The position numbers were made by a program, and so were the translations under genes. Shown in pieces: positions 51,830-63,244 of a DNA stretch of 64,000 nt. Below the pieces are notes generated by a model. It saw nothing but the letters and a program-made list of their open reading frames with translations. It did not search any database and was not told the DNA's origin. The stretch lies in contig NW_020167525.1 in the NCBI RefSeq assembly GCF_001641265.1, positions 248,001 through 312,000 of the forward strand, given 5' to 3'. The first letter of the stretch is position 1; each line of letters opens with the position of its first letter. This DNA is from Pseudogymnoascus destructans. Its lineage: Eukaryota; Ascomycota; Leotiomycetes; Thelebolales; Thelebolaceae.

Positions 51830-52413
51830 AGGAAAGGGCAATCCTATTTATGCTACAGGAGTGTATTTCTCTCATTTTCCAAGACTTTCCATGACTAACC
51901 AGGCTTGGTAATTGTAGTCAACGTAAGAGAATCCCATAGAACCATCTCCTAGGTTCCTAGCCTATAGGAAGTGAAAGGAGGTCCAAGGTCAGAGTACCCC
52001 TATAGACAAATCATGTCATAACTTAACCAATCTTGTGGGTAACTAAGGAGCGATGACATGTAATGGATCATAGACGCTTGTAGAAGCTTTTGGAGCTATC
52101 GTTCATGTTCCTAGGCCTCTAGTTGATAGAGATATGTCATGTGTAGTATTAGCCCAGTAACTAAGGAGTGATGTCATGTAATGAATCATAGAGGGTTGTA
52201 GAGATTTGCTATGTGGTCATATCGGCCCAGTAACTAAGGAGCAATGATGTGTAATGAATCATAGAGGGTTGTAGCAATTGTTGAGTAGTATTGCTCTTGT
52301 TGTTGGTGTGACAAGCCAAAATATGTATAGTAACTTGTATGTTTGAGGAGGAGATTTCTAAGTTTGCTCTTGAGTTTGATAGCAAACTGAGTGCAACGAA
52401 TGTCAGTATGACA
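51830..52413 (-). repeat. Chromovirus LTR fragment, inverted
   Basis: On the minus strand it starts TGTCATACTGAC (52413) and runs to an internal LTR position near the AAAGGGCAATCC hairpin region. It carries the same duplicated block as the 5' LTR of copy B. Copy B is therefore enclosed by inverted copies of this LTR subtype (44861-45573 and this one). Confidence 0.87.
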
Positions 52414-52727
52414 AGGACCACCCCCACCTTCTGTAGGGTCGCCATTATGATGGTGATCAACTCCTAGGAGGGGGTTTGAGGTCTGTACGATGTTCGAAGA
52501 GTTTAAAATGCGACCTCGATGTGCTCCAGGCTCATAACTGTTGAGTAATAAATGTATGCATTCCTGACTATGAACCCTTTCACGTGTCTCGTGATCGTAG
52601 GGTGTGTCCCGTGTTGTTCCAACCCTCGAGACAATCGTTAGGTTATTCAACGGCTCTTGAGTACGCCGTACGCTGTGATTGCATCCTAAAAGATCATTAA
52701 GGATGAAGTGGTTCCAATTTATGACTT
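52414..52727 (-). repeat. Possible copia-type LTR/leader relic
   Basis: GGCTCATAAC followed by TGTTGAG at 52542-52559 resembles the LTR/primer-site junction of the copia element (18459-18477: GGGCTCATAACC TGTTGAG). The bordering sequence does not match that element elsewhere, so it may be a distant relative. No coding sequence. Confidence 0.35.
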
Positions 52728-52831
52728 ATGGAGCATTGGAGAAGAGAAGAAAGAGTCTGTTGTCTTGTTGTGATTCAGAAGGGACGGCTTGTTAAGAGTA
52801 TGGGGGTTTCTTGGGCGGGTCGTTTATTCCT

Positions 52832-52891
52832 CAGGCATCTCAGGCATCTCAGGCATCTCAGGCATCTCAGGCATCTCAGGCATCTCAGGCA
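52832..52891 (+). repeat. 9-bp microsatellite (CAGGCATCT), six full units
   Basis: Six perfect tandem copies and a partial seventh, about 200 bp upstream of the start codon of the WD40 gene. It could be read as a Leu-Arg-His repeat in one frame, but no gene context supports that. Confidence 0.95.
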
Positions 52892-53094
52892 TAAACATCT
52901 TACACAATCAATCACTAGAGACACCCCTGGGGGAACAAGGAGTGAGTTTAAATATTACATAAGCCAACACCGCCGAACACTACAAACCGCCCTGCCATAA
53001 GCGCCGCTGCCGAACGTCCATTCAGCCTCCCTTCCCCTTCTCCCGTCCTCTCGCCGACCTGTGCTCTCTCCCTCTCCCTCTGATCTTCTTGAGA

Positions 53095-55382
53095 ATGCCC
53101 TTGTTCGGTGGACATCATAGGTCCAGCTCTTCAACTGCTTCTTCTTCAGCGCAACAGAATGTCCCAAGCGCAACAGCAAGTCTACTCCAAGCTGCGCAAG
53201 TTCTAGGCTCCGTGGCAACGCCATCTGCCAGTACTCGAACCACTGCGGCGGCTACAGCCACAGCTCCTGCAGCTCCACCACCAGCCAGTCCCTATCGCTC
53301 CTCCCCCACAGCCTCCTCCCACACCTTCAATGTGGCACCAGCCCAACCCGCCGCCCAAACTCCCAATCACACCCCCCCGAACGCCATGATGTCGAACCCT
53401 GCCGCTCCCAACAACGCGCAACAACACTTCGGGACACCGCGGCGACAGCAAGCCTACGCGCGACACCCCGACGAGCTGGACATTGGCGACGCGGACACCG
53501 CCGCTGCTGCTGCCCAGAAGGGTCGCCTCTCACCACGCGACTACGGTCCCGCAGGAGCACCGCGTATAAACCTCGAGCAGGCCACGCCCGAGACCACAAA
53601 CTACCAGAGCAACCTCCCCGGCCCGCTCCAGAGCGGAGGAGCCAGCAGGCTGCCTACCCTCTCCTCGAACAGCACCCCCGCCGTGCCCGCGCTGCAGAGC
53701 ACGATGCCGGCCGATCCTTTCGCGACGCCGCTGCGCTCGAACCAGAACCTCTCGCACAACTACTCGCGATCCAGCCCGTCGATGGGGTACGATGGACAGC
53801 AGTACCAGCCGTACACGACTACGCCTGGCGGCGAGTCGGAGCTCTCGCAGTTCTCGACCCCGAGCTCGCTGAAGTACGCGCCGGGACAGCAGAGGAACGT
53901 GTCGAATACGCCGCTTGGGCTTGCGGATATCAGACCGCGCGCGGACTCGACGCTGTCGGATGCGGCGCTGCCGGGCGCCAATCCGTATTCTTATGACGGC
54001 GCGAATGCGGTGCCGACTAATAGCAATTACCTGGCGCCGTGGGCGATTTACGCGTTTGATTGGTGTAAATGGCCGTCGCACAATAATGATGCTGGGAAGG
54101 TTGCTGTAGGAAGTTACCTTGAGGATGGGCATAACTTTGTAAGTCTACCGTGTCCTGTCCTGCTTCTGCTTCTTGTGCTAACGTTCTTTTGTAGATACAA
54201 ATCCTCGAAACGTCGATCAAGCCTTCGTCGCCAGAGCCGTACTCGTCATCCGCCCCCCAATATGGCCTCGAATTCTCGAAAATCGCAGAGGCGACTCATT
54301 CATACCCCGTCACACGCTTGCTCTGGGAGCCGCCATCTTCCCAAAAGCAGTCGACGGATCTCCTGGCGACATCGGGCGACCACCTCCGACTATGGTCTCT
54401 CCCAGCAGATATTTCCATGTCAAGCCACTCCAACTCCATCACCCGCTCTTCGAACCACGGACAGTCCCAGCCTCCCAGCAAGCTTACCCCACTAGCTCTG
54501 CTCTCCAACTCAAAGACGCCCGAGCACACAGCTCCACTTACATCCCTGGACTGGAACACCGTCTCTCCATCCCTCATCATCACCTCGAGCATCGACACCA
54601 CCTGTACCATCTGGGACATCCCCACCCTGACCGCCAAGACCCAGCTAATCGCCCACGACAAAGAAGTCTTCGATGTCCGCTTCTGCGCCAACAGCGTTGA
54701 GGTCTTCGTAAGCTGCGGCGCCGACGGCAGCGTCCGTATGTTCGATTTACGCAGTCTAGAACACAGTACCATTATCTACGAGCCAACCGCCAAGGATGAT
54801 AAAGGTATTCCCCCCCCCACCTCGCTTCCTCCACCCTCCCCTTTCCCCTCCCAACAACCACTAACCTAACACCGTCCAGACCACAACACCCCATCCGGCC
54901 GCATCTCCCCCACCCTCGCCCAACAAACCATGGCCTACGCCCCCCCCCTCCTCCGCCTCGCCGCCTCCCCACACGACACCCACCTCCTCGCCACCTTCTC
55001 CCAAGACTCCAAAATCATCCGCATCCTCGACGTCCGCCAGCCCGGCCAAGCCCTCCTTGAACTCCACGGCCACTCCGCAGCGATAAATTGCATCGAATGG
55101 AGTCCCTCACGCCGCGGCACGCTCGCGAGTGGCGCGGATGATAGTCTAGTGCTCGTGTGGGATCTGCTTAATGCGAATCCGACCCAGCAACAGCAGCAGG
55201 GGGTTAATGGTGTTGCGCCTGGAGCTGGTGGGGGGGATAATTTGAGAAGCCCGACGGCGAGCTGGAGGTGTGATTATGAGGTTGGGAATTTGAGTTGGGC
55301 GCCTAATAGTGCGTTGGGGAAAGATGGGAGTGATACGCTTGGGGTTAGCGGGGGGAGGGGGATTTGGGGGGTTAAGTTTTGA
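53095..55382 (+). CDS. WD40 protein, DCAF7/YPL247C-like
   Basis: Start ATG 53095 (MPLFGGHHRSSSS). A long disordered N-terminal extension rich in A, S, T, P and N (about 310 residues) precedes the WD40 propeller. Introns 54139-54194 and 54805-54879 (branch CTAAC) are removed to give the diagnostic APWAIYAFDWCKWPS and VGSYLEDGHNF joined to IQILETS. Further blades include SLDWNTVSPSLIITSSIDTT, TIWDIPTLTAKTQLIAHDKE, FVSCGADGSVRMFDLRSLEH and INCIEWSPSRRG with LVLVWDL. DCAF7-type proteins are scaffolds, in animals binding DYRK kinases and CUL4-DDB1. The fungal role is less known. A glutamine and glycine insert lies between the last blades. Stop at 55380-55382. Confidence 0.9.
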
Positions 55383-55642
55383 TTTCGGGGGACTGCTGCT
55401 GGAGGGAAAATGGGGGGGGGGGGGGTAGATGGAAAGGAGGAGCATAGCTTGCATGGCGTTTTTGGGAGCTTGAGTGTGAGCCCGGGTTTGAAATGTTGGC
55501 GTACGTACGTACGGATATATTGTGAGGACGCACGAAATCAAAGTTCTGTTCCCCCACACATCCTAGTGATGCTATCCCCATCCCGTCACAGTGACCCGCG
55601 CTCCCCCCCACCCCCCTTCTCCCCTTGTCTCTACCCCGCCCG

Positions 55643-56884
55643 TCACAACGACGCCTTCCCACTCTCCTCCGCCCTCCTCCTCCTAATCGCCGTACTACTA
55701 ATCTTCGCCGCAAACCCCTCCGCCCCCTCCCCTCCCCCCCCAGCGTCCTCCCCGGAATCCAAAACATCAATCTCAAACACCTCCAGCGCCTCCCACCCCT
55801 TCTCCTCACGCTTGGTATTCACCGCCGCCCCGCCATCGCGGGTTTCCCCCGAGACGACGAGCGCGGAGACGGAGGCGTCTGTGATGGTTGGACCGAAGGG
55901 GTCTTGGATCTCTACGCACTCTATTGTGAGGTTTGCGGACTTGAGGTGGGTTGAGACGCCGCGGCCGTTGACGACGGGGGTACCGAAGGGGGTGCGTGTG
56001 ATGTCTTCGGAGCTGGAGAGGGTGGTGAAGGAGAGGAGAGGGAGGAGGAAGTTAACCACACCTTCCTCGCGCCGTTTCCAGCTCTCGAGCTGCTCAGCGT
56101 ACTTCTTGTTCTTGAGGAGCTCGTCGCCTGTGATGCCTATGATTAGGCGGCGGTGTGACTGTGACGTGTGGAGGGGGGGTTGCAGCATCAACGCCGTAGC
56201 GGTGAGGAGGAGTTTGTGCCCCGCGTGGAGGTGGTCGAACGTCCCCCCTACCGCGACAACAGCGTGTGTTTTTGCTGAGGGATGAGAGGGCGGGGGGGAG
56301 TTGTGCTGGGTGGTGGTTTGGGCGACGACGACGGTTGTTCCGCCGGGGACGGTGCGGATGTGGCCGCGGAGGGGGGTGGAGTGGGCGTTTGCGAGGGTGG
56401 AGTAGTGGTGGAAGACCTGTTGGCCTTGTTCGCCGTCGACGGTGAAGATGAGGGTCCATGTTCGACGTGTTAGAGCGACGGTTTGGAGGTCTATGATCGG
56501 CCCCCCTGCGGCGATGACGGGTTTGCTACCTCCCTGGCTGCTGGGTGGTTGAGAGGAGTCGTATTCAACCAGCAGCACCCTCGGATCTATCCCCCCCGGA
56601 CAATCGAGGTCGATACTCTTCTGTGCGCAGACGACGGAAATGAGACTGTATAGCTCTGCTAGTAAATGCTGCGTCTCTTTGAATAAATGCGACCTTGGCT
56701 TCTCGCGCAGTGCTGGCCATGGGACGGCGATGTCTAGCACGGCGATGGGGCTCACGCGGGCGGATGCTAACTCGCATAGGGCGGCTGTGAAGGCGGGGAG
56801 GTATGCTGCTTTTAGGGACGCGCGGTCTAGAGATTGTGGGGGGGGTGGGAGGAGGAGTAGTGAGGGGGCGGAGGAGGTGGACAT
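55643..56884 (-). CDS. CAB4: Pantetheine-phosphate adenylyltransferase (Cab4 type)
   Basis: Catalyses transfer of AMP to 4'-phosphopantetheine, the fourth step of CoA synthesis; cytosolic. Start ATG 56884 (MSTSSAPSLLLLPPPP) is preferred; the frame is open 25 codons further upstream but without support. About 413 residues, no introns. The nucleotidyltransferase fold is shown by AVGGTFDHLHAGHKLLL (T/HXGH motif) near residue 210, followed by RLIIGITGDELLKNKKYAE. The ~200-residue N-terminal region resembles eukaryotic CoA-synthase PPAT modules. A glycine-rich insert (GGGGEGAEGF) near the C-terminus is followed by the conserved KISSTAIRRR. It converges on the WD40 gene, with 260 bp between the stops. 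Confidence 0.9.
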   Translation of the reverse strand: MSTSSAPSLLLLPPPPQSLDRASLKAAYLPAFTAALCELASARVSPIAVLDIAVPWPALREKPRSHLFKETQHLLAELYSLISVVCAQKSIDLDCPGGIDPRVLLVEYDSSQPPSSQGGSKPVIAAGGPIIDLQTVALTRRTWTLIFTVDGEQGQQVFHHYSTLANAHSTPLRGHIRTVPGGTTVVVAQTTTQHNSPPPSHPSAKTHAVVAVGGTFDHLHAGHKLLLTATALMLQPPLHTSQSHRRLIIGITGDELLKNKKYAEQLESWKRREEGVVNFLLPLLSFTTLSSSEDITRTPFGTPVVNGRGVSTHLKSANLTIECVEIQDPFGPTITDASVSALVVSGETRDGGAAVNTKREEKGWEALEVFEIDVLDSGEDAGGGGEGAEGFAAKISSTAIRRRRAEESGKASL

Positions 56885-59736
56885 GGTGTGTTTGGAGTTT
56901 GTTTGGTGAGATGGTTGTATGCTGTGGGTTGATCTTAAAAAGTGATAAAAGGAAGGCAAGATTAGTTTAATGGATGTTAATCCAGCCAGGCGGGGCCGAA
57001 TGGTAATTGCTCCGAGGCTGTCGGTAGCTAAGTTTAGCTTCTGATTGGTTGGGGTTGGAGGGGCATAGTGTGATTAGTAAGCGATGAGGGGTGCGGGGGA
57101 AAGTCTAGAGACAACCCTATGTCTAGGCTAGGAATCATGCCAGCAGTTGAAGTTAATATCTCTGTTTCTAAAGAACTAAAGAAATAAGGGTAAGTTCGTC
57201 AAGAAATCAATCCTTTGGCATACACAGTCCTCCTCCAGACTCTTAGGCGGCATGAGTATCGAGCACTGCTACGGAGTACTCCTCCGTATATCGATAAGAA
57301 AGTCATTGGCCTATATAATACGACGGTTTCATAACGGTGTGTGTTTCCTTTTTCGCCCCAAACCCCTCCCTTGTATGAGTATCATAAGCACCGGCCATCT
57401 GTGCGACATGTGGGGGTCCATTTCACCACGACAGGCCTTTTCTGATCGCCGGCTGGTGGGTTGGTTGGTGGGTGGTGCACAGCATCACTGGCGCACAGTG
57501 TCTTGCTAGATTCTGCAGTGGACAAGCGGTAAGGATGCATAACATACCTACATTACAGTATCATAGTACAGTATGTGGGAATGAAATGGCCAGGATACGA
57601 GGCACTGCCCGCCGATTGCGTCCCGAGCCGCGCGCGGCGCGAGCCAGGGACATGGATGGAGTCGGCCCTTGGTCGCATACGGTGTTGGTAGCTCCAGGAT
57701 GGAGTTGGATTGGGACCTGGGACCTGGGACCTGGGACCTGGTCGGGGTCGATGGGGATGAGCGGGATGAGCTGGACACGGAACGTGGCTGGCCCCTATGC
57801 CTGGGGCGGTAAGGTTATATTGCTGGAATGCATGAGATTTGGATGCCGGTGGTTGAAAACGACGACGCGACGAGTTTACTTGCTATGCTGTGCTGTGCTG
57901 TGCATATAATCCAGTACCTTAGTAGAGTAGAGTAATGAGTACTGCCTTGGTAGGAGTAGGTAGAGTACTGTATGTAGAGCATATCATCATGTAACCTAGC
58001 TCACGCACAAAAGTCCGTACTGGGATATCCCGACCGTCTGCTGCAACGGAGCGGTGTGATCAATTCGCTGAAGTGTGTGTTCTACGGGGCAAGTGCGACT
58101 GCATCTCTTCATACGGCCGAGTTTACGCCTACGCGCTGCTTCGCAGGCGCTTCATGCGCCAAAGGAGACCGGCCGGCTTTCCAGTAATTGGAATGCAAAT
58201 CCTTCTCGCGCTCCGGAATTAGACAGGAGAAAGACCCGAGATTCGCCAACCACACAAGCCACTGGGCGTTGATCTCGCTGTCTATCTTTCCCTAGCTTCC
58301 CTCCTGGCGCTTGCGTTGGGCGTTGGCGGGCGCTTGGAGCTGTCGGTTAGTGGCTGGTTGGTGCCACAACGTGCGTTCGACACCACCATCCTGATTCCTT
58401 CCACCACTGCAGATCCTATGGTTGCTATACTGGATTACACTATATTGCATTGTATTGAACTATATCCCTGTATTGCACTTATAGTATATAGTATAGTACA
58501 GTACATACATCATATGTTAGACACGGCATCGATATCGAGCCGATTTCAACTCGCTTTTGATATTGCGTGCTTATACGGAATCTACTTTATAGCCCTTGTG
58601 CCTGTGCCTGCCTGCCTGCCATATTCCATGTTTTACGCAGCCTTTCGTTTTTCCCCTTCCTTCTTGTTGATCCCCTTGGATCCCCTAGGACCCTAGGACC
58701 CTAGGATGCAACTCATCACTCTAGACTAGACACGCCATCCTTCGGCATGCGCATGCTTATGAATAGTGCAATAATACTCCGTACATGAGCAGGAGGATAT
58801 ATAGTACATACAGACCACATACTGACCATATAATAGACCACACACAGTATCCCTCAGTATAGTACACACTACACTCTCGGAAAGTCTTTCCGATTGAGCG
58901 ACGCCTCATTACTACATTGGGGGCACTCTTCGTCATGCGCTTCAACGTGGCCCAACCCCAGCGAATCCTCATCTCTTAACATCTCCCCTCGCAATAACAG
59001 GCCAGTACACGCTCTGAAAGACAACAAATCCCACCCACAGTCGACACAGCTCTCCCCTCTCAATTTTCTAAATTGGGTATCATTTATCACCTGACTTACC
59101 CGGACCCGAGAATGTGGTTGAGACTAGGATAGAAACGCTGTTCAGCGGCTGGAGGTTTCTCCAAGACCTCGCATGTCTCGTCCATTCAGTGCTCTTTACT
59201 CGCCAGAATCGCCATCTACACCACTTACACCAAGACCAACACACGTATGCTTCATGCACAGTATCCCAGCTTAGCCTATGACGAGATAGTATCTGCACTC
59301 TGCATACTTTCGCAGTTTCGAAAAATTCCTTTGAGTGGTTCTCCTGCTGTCGGCCGTACTACTACTACTGTGCATCAGAAATTCAAACGACCCCTCTTCG
59401 CCCCTTCGCAACTACCACAACCACAACCACCCCCTTCTCCACACGATCTGCTGCAAAACGGACGAACGGTAAACACCAGACACACACGCCTTACACGCCT
59501 TCAGGTTTCTTCTGCCCTCTCATGCACTCGTTCTATCCTCTCTGCCCTGTGCTGCCACACTCACGAGGGTGAGGGTTGCCACTAGAGTCAGATTGGCAAA
59601 GTTAGCAGCTCGGCAAGTATGACCTTCGAGGGTCCTGTCGCTCAATTCTTGGTTACCTGTCTGAGATGACCTGGTCTCCTGGTATTGAAATTGAATTTTC
59701 CCCAGCTTTGGCAAAATCCATAATTTATTACACGTT
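56885..59736. other. Long intergenic region with simple repeats
   Basis: No gene is supported in about 2.85 kb. It contains a 7-bp tandem repeat TGGGACC (four units, 57711-57741), an 8-bp repeat CCTAGGAC (58684-58706) and A/T-rich TATAGTA stretches near 58440-58510. The last few hundred bases would include the F-box gene promoter. No RNA gene was recognised, though one could be missed. Confidence 0.6.
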
Positions 59737-61558
59737 ATGGCTCCTCGGGGGCAGATTGGCATTCTAGACCTTCCTGACGAGGTTCTCCTAGTAATCCTTC
59801 GTGCCGTCGACACCGATCCCGGGCCCATCAATATTGACCATCGCGCGTGGATGAGTGTCGTGAGCTTTAAATTCGAGAGTCAGCTGCCGCGCGAGCCCGA
59901 GGTGGTAGGCAACTTCCGCTTCACCTGCAGACGCTTCTCCGAGGTTGGATTGCAGCATCAGTTTAAGACCCTGGCCACGCGCTTCAACGAGGCAGGCCTC
60001 AATAGACTGAGAAATATAGCCCGCTACCCACATCTCGCCACGGCGGTCAAGAAATTCACGTACCTGGTGCCCAGGCTGTTCTTCAACGGTATAGCGTAGC
60101 GCACCATTTGTCTCCTGCTGTGCGTGCCGGCTAACCGTGCCTACAGATCAGGCGCACATTGAGCGCATCAGCGAGGCCATCGCGAATGGCAAGAGAGTCC
60201 CCGACCAGCTCATCGCGCAGGCGAAGGAGCAGGTCAGCATCGTCGAGTCAAAGATCGACCGGGAGACCCTGGACGGCGCCTTCGCCGCTTTCACTTCGCT
60301 GCAGCATGTGTCGCTGCTGAGCCTGCAAAACCAAATCGACACCCAGTTCATCGCTTTTATGCAGAATAATGTATTCGAGGCGGTCCTGCAGCCCAGTCGC
60401 ACTGCAGCCTACCTCCATGGCGTGAAAACGCTAGGCAGCGCCCTGCTCTCCTCCCAATCACCTGCTAGCCGACTGTCGTTCCCCATGATAGACGCCCAGA
60501 CCGCCATCTCGCTGCGGAGCATCCCCAGCGCACGGGTGCAGAGCATATCGTCTCGCCTCGAGTGCATATTGGCGCGATTTGTGGACCCGGATGAGTTCCA
60601 GGCCAGCTTCGGTCAACTGTCGGGCGTTATTGAATCGATTCTTACTTGTGCTACGAATCTCGTGACTCTTCATATAGGATTTCCTAGGGGAAGACCAGCA
60701 TCGATTCCACTTGGGGAGGTATTTCAGAATGAAAATCTCACGAGACTGCGTGTTATCTCGCTCGAGTCATGGAGACTCGATGCGGTCGAAATTATCGACC
60801 TTGTCCGACGACACCGGAACATGCTAGGCGGATTGCGACTTCGCGGCGTACTACTGAAACCCGGGAGCCGCTGGCGCGATGTCCTCATATTCCTGCGGCA
60901 GGAAGCAAAACTCACATGGTTGAGTCTCTCGGATGCGGATTACGCAGCCAACTTTGATTTAAGAGCACCAACCGGATTTGATATTACGGATAGAGACTCG
61001 ACGTGGAGCAATGTCGAAGACGACTTCGACGAGGCAGACATGGACTACGACCAAACCTCCGGCTCCGACGCATCCGCCGAAGCCAGCGAGCAGGAAGACC
61101 ACAACGAGGTCACCACAGACGTCGACAGCACCCTGGACGGCCCATGCATAGAACCCACAGACACGGAGCACGAATACGACCTAGAAAACGGCGTCCACGA
61201 CTCCTCCGACCTTCCCAGCACAGACGACGCCCACGACATGTGGGATAGCATTAGCCAGCGCAGCGAGCACCATGCACCCTCAATCGACAACGAGGCCGAC
61301 ACAAACGGGCACATCAGCGGCGACGAAAACGACTTCCCTGACCCGCCGCCGCACGTCGCAACGCCCATCCCGTTATCCTTGTGTACGTGTCCCACATTGA
61401 AGGAGCTTGATGAGGAGGAGGGCATAGATGGGCCGACGACGCGCGTGACGGCGAAGCAGAGAGCGGTGTGGGAGGAGTGGGTGTTGAGGAGGTGTTTGAA
61501 GCATGGGACGTCGGAGATTGTGGTGGAGAGTGAGAAGGTGAGGGGGTCGAGCGCTTGA
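59737..61558 (+). CDS. F-box domain protein
   Basis: Exon 1 begins MAPRGQIGILDLPDEVLLVI, an N-terminal F-box (LDLPDEVLLVILR..FRFTCRRFSEVG). A 58-bp intron (60089-60146, GTATAG..CTACAG, branch GGCTAACCG) joins FFN to DQAHIER. Middle region: leucine-rich, with LVTLHIGFP, LTRLRVISLESWRL and MLGGLRLRGVLL spaced like irregular leucine-rich repeats. After WLSLSDADYAANFD comes a ~130-residue acidic, disordered stretch rich in D, E and S, then a conserved-looking CTCPTLKELDEE end. F-box proteins bring substrates to SCF ubiquitin ligases. The substrate here is unknown. Stop at 61556-61558. Confidence 0.85.
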
Positions 61559-62246
61559 GCTGCGATGTAGTAGTTGAGTGTGCGGCTCTGAGGTTATTAT
61601 ACGTTTAAGCTTTTGGTCGGCATATAGATGTGGCCGAGGCGGGTTGGTGGTAGGGGGTTCGTGGGGAGAATTTTTCTTCATGAGCGGGTGAAGGGCAATT
61701 TGATCTCATATAGGAGGTCGGTTTTGGGCTTTCACTGCGAGATGGCGGATAGGGAGGTTATTGGGGAATGATTCAACATGGGGATTTAGAGGGGAGATGT
61801 TGGATCTAGACAGGCAGGTCGTGACGCTGGCGGCTTACGTCTATTTATATTGCTCCGTGTAATTAAGGGGAAAAAGTTATTGGTGTCTTTACATCTTGCG
61901 TGATCGCTTCTATGGCTAGCCAGCCATCCTGATTAGGTCTTTGAGTAATCCGGCAGATACTCTGTATAGGACTAGTCATTCATGGCGTCTCGATGCAAGT
62001 TACATATATATACCCTATCACATTATGTTGAAGTTTGGGACCCAACCACGGACAGTCATCTACGGTGCTCAACTTCCTAAACTGCATTGCTGCTATTTAT
62101 ATGTTTAAATAATACCTTGGTTCTGCAATAAACAAGATCATTGGCTTCAATATCTTGAGATAAATTTTTAGAAGTGTAAGTTATGGATTTGTTAGCCAGT
62201 TAATATTTAAATGAACTTTTATTAAACGAACCTAAATATTATAGTA
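61559..62246. other. Intergenic, A/T-rich
   Basis: Nothing gene-like was found. It becomes A/T-rich toward 62250 and ends at the TA before a transposon end. Confidence 0.55.
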
Positions 62247-62853
62247 CAGTTGAACCTGGATATAAGGATCCCTCGATATAAGGATATCCTCGGTATAAGG
62301 ATGGGTAGTCTGGTCCCGTAGTTTTTTAGCTGTAAAATAAGGATTATTTCTGTATAAGGATGATCCTTAAATCCGTAAGATCCGAAGTCGCTCTGTTCTT
62401 CAGACAACTAGTGGTCCGTTAACAGCAAGAGACGCACAGAAAAAGAAAGAAGACAAGGCTAAAAAACATAAGGAATCACAGGAGCGGACTGCAAATTATA
62501 GGTTACGGATTGCACTGAGCAAAGTCAAGAAGGCACTCCACAAGCGTGGAGTAGAAGCACGCAAAGCTGAGCAGGCAAGAAAGCGTCCAAGTTAGTATTC
62601 TGTTAAAGGCAAATAAGGAGGTTCCTCTTGATTTACTTGAGCCAATTCAAGACCCAGAGAAATTAGCTCAGAATCAGAGCGAAGAAGCTACCTCCCAGCT
62701 AATTTCAACAATGGGCTATTCACAGTCGCAAGTAGACGAAGATGAGGATACTGGTTTTATTAGATTCAGTGGGTTAGATGTGGAGGAGAGCGATAGCTTT
62801 TTTGTAGACCATGAGCTTGATCTTGAGGACAATTTAGATCCTGGTTTATTTTG
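62247..62853 (+). mobile_element. pogo-like deletion derivative, left end plus transposase tail
   Basis: After TA (62245-62246) a terminal CAGTTGAACCTGGATATAAG sequence starts. GATATAAGGAT or a close variant is repeated four to five times within 115 bp, probable binding sites. From about 62400 the sequence encodes the C-terminal tail of a pogo-like transposase: a K/R/Q coiled coil (KKKEDKAKKHKESQERT, KVKKALHKRGVEARKAEQARKR), a frame change, then LDLLEPIQDPEKL and an acidic end DLEDNLDPGLF with stop at 62853. The catalytic domain is deleted and no right terminal repeat is seen. Confidence 0.72.
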
Positions 62854-63244
62854 ACGTTAGGAATAGCTTATCATTTACAGTCAAAAGTCATGGTACATTT
62901 ATTACGATGGTGGTTGTATTGGAATCTATATACCAATACTACTCGAGTATCTGGCGGTGTGCAACTTGCTTTCGCCGACCACCTGCGGGGTGGTCGGTGC
63001 GAACACCGACGATTATCTCGGGCCGCGATTCCCGCCCCGCGATTCGCGGCCTGACGCCCGCAACAATCCCTCCTCATCAAGACGACAAACCAAGTCGCCA
63101 GTTCCATGGGACCCTAAGCATGCGCGCCGCTGATGGGCGATCGATTCTACCACATCTACAGCTCAATGCCTCCTAGCGACTGATCTGAGGCAGTGCCCAC
63201 CAAGGTGACCCGACCGCCACCGAGCGGACCCCACAAGCGACAGG
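62854..63244. promoter_or_regulatory. Upstream region of the right-edge hydrolase
   Basis: Contains a perfect hairpin with 9-bp arms at 62975-62997 (CCGACCACC, loop TGCGG) and a second imperfect GC-rich inverted repeat near 63020-63055. G/C content rises sharply compared with the transposon to the left. No promoter elements can be named. Confidence 0.5.

Noticed and set aside
52832..52891. CRISPR-like repeat array
   Set aside because: Units are directly adjacent without spacers, and the genome is fungal.
52728..53000. Frame encoding a Leu-Arg-His repeat
   Set aside because: It is a translation of a 9-bp microsatellite in a promoter region and lacks any other protein-like feature.
53203..54132. 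Antisense open frames across the WD40 gene N-terminus, rich in arginine, valine and glycine
   Set aside because: They are shadows of the low-complexity Ala/Ser/Pro-rich coding region; the sense strand has a clear WD40 gene with introns.
57000..59700. Possible small genes in the long intergenic region
   Set aside because: Frames are short, with no conserved motifs, splice-consistent extension or codon pattern; nothing could be supported.
61045..61425. Antisense frame opposite the acidic region of the F-box protein
   Set aside because: Its serine/valine-rich composition is the complement of Asp/Glu-rich codons; no independent evidence.
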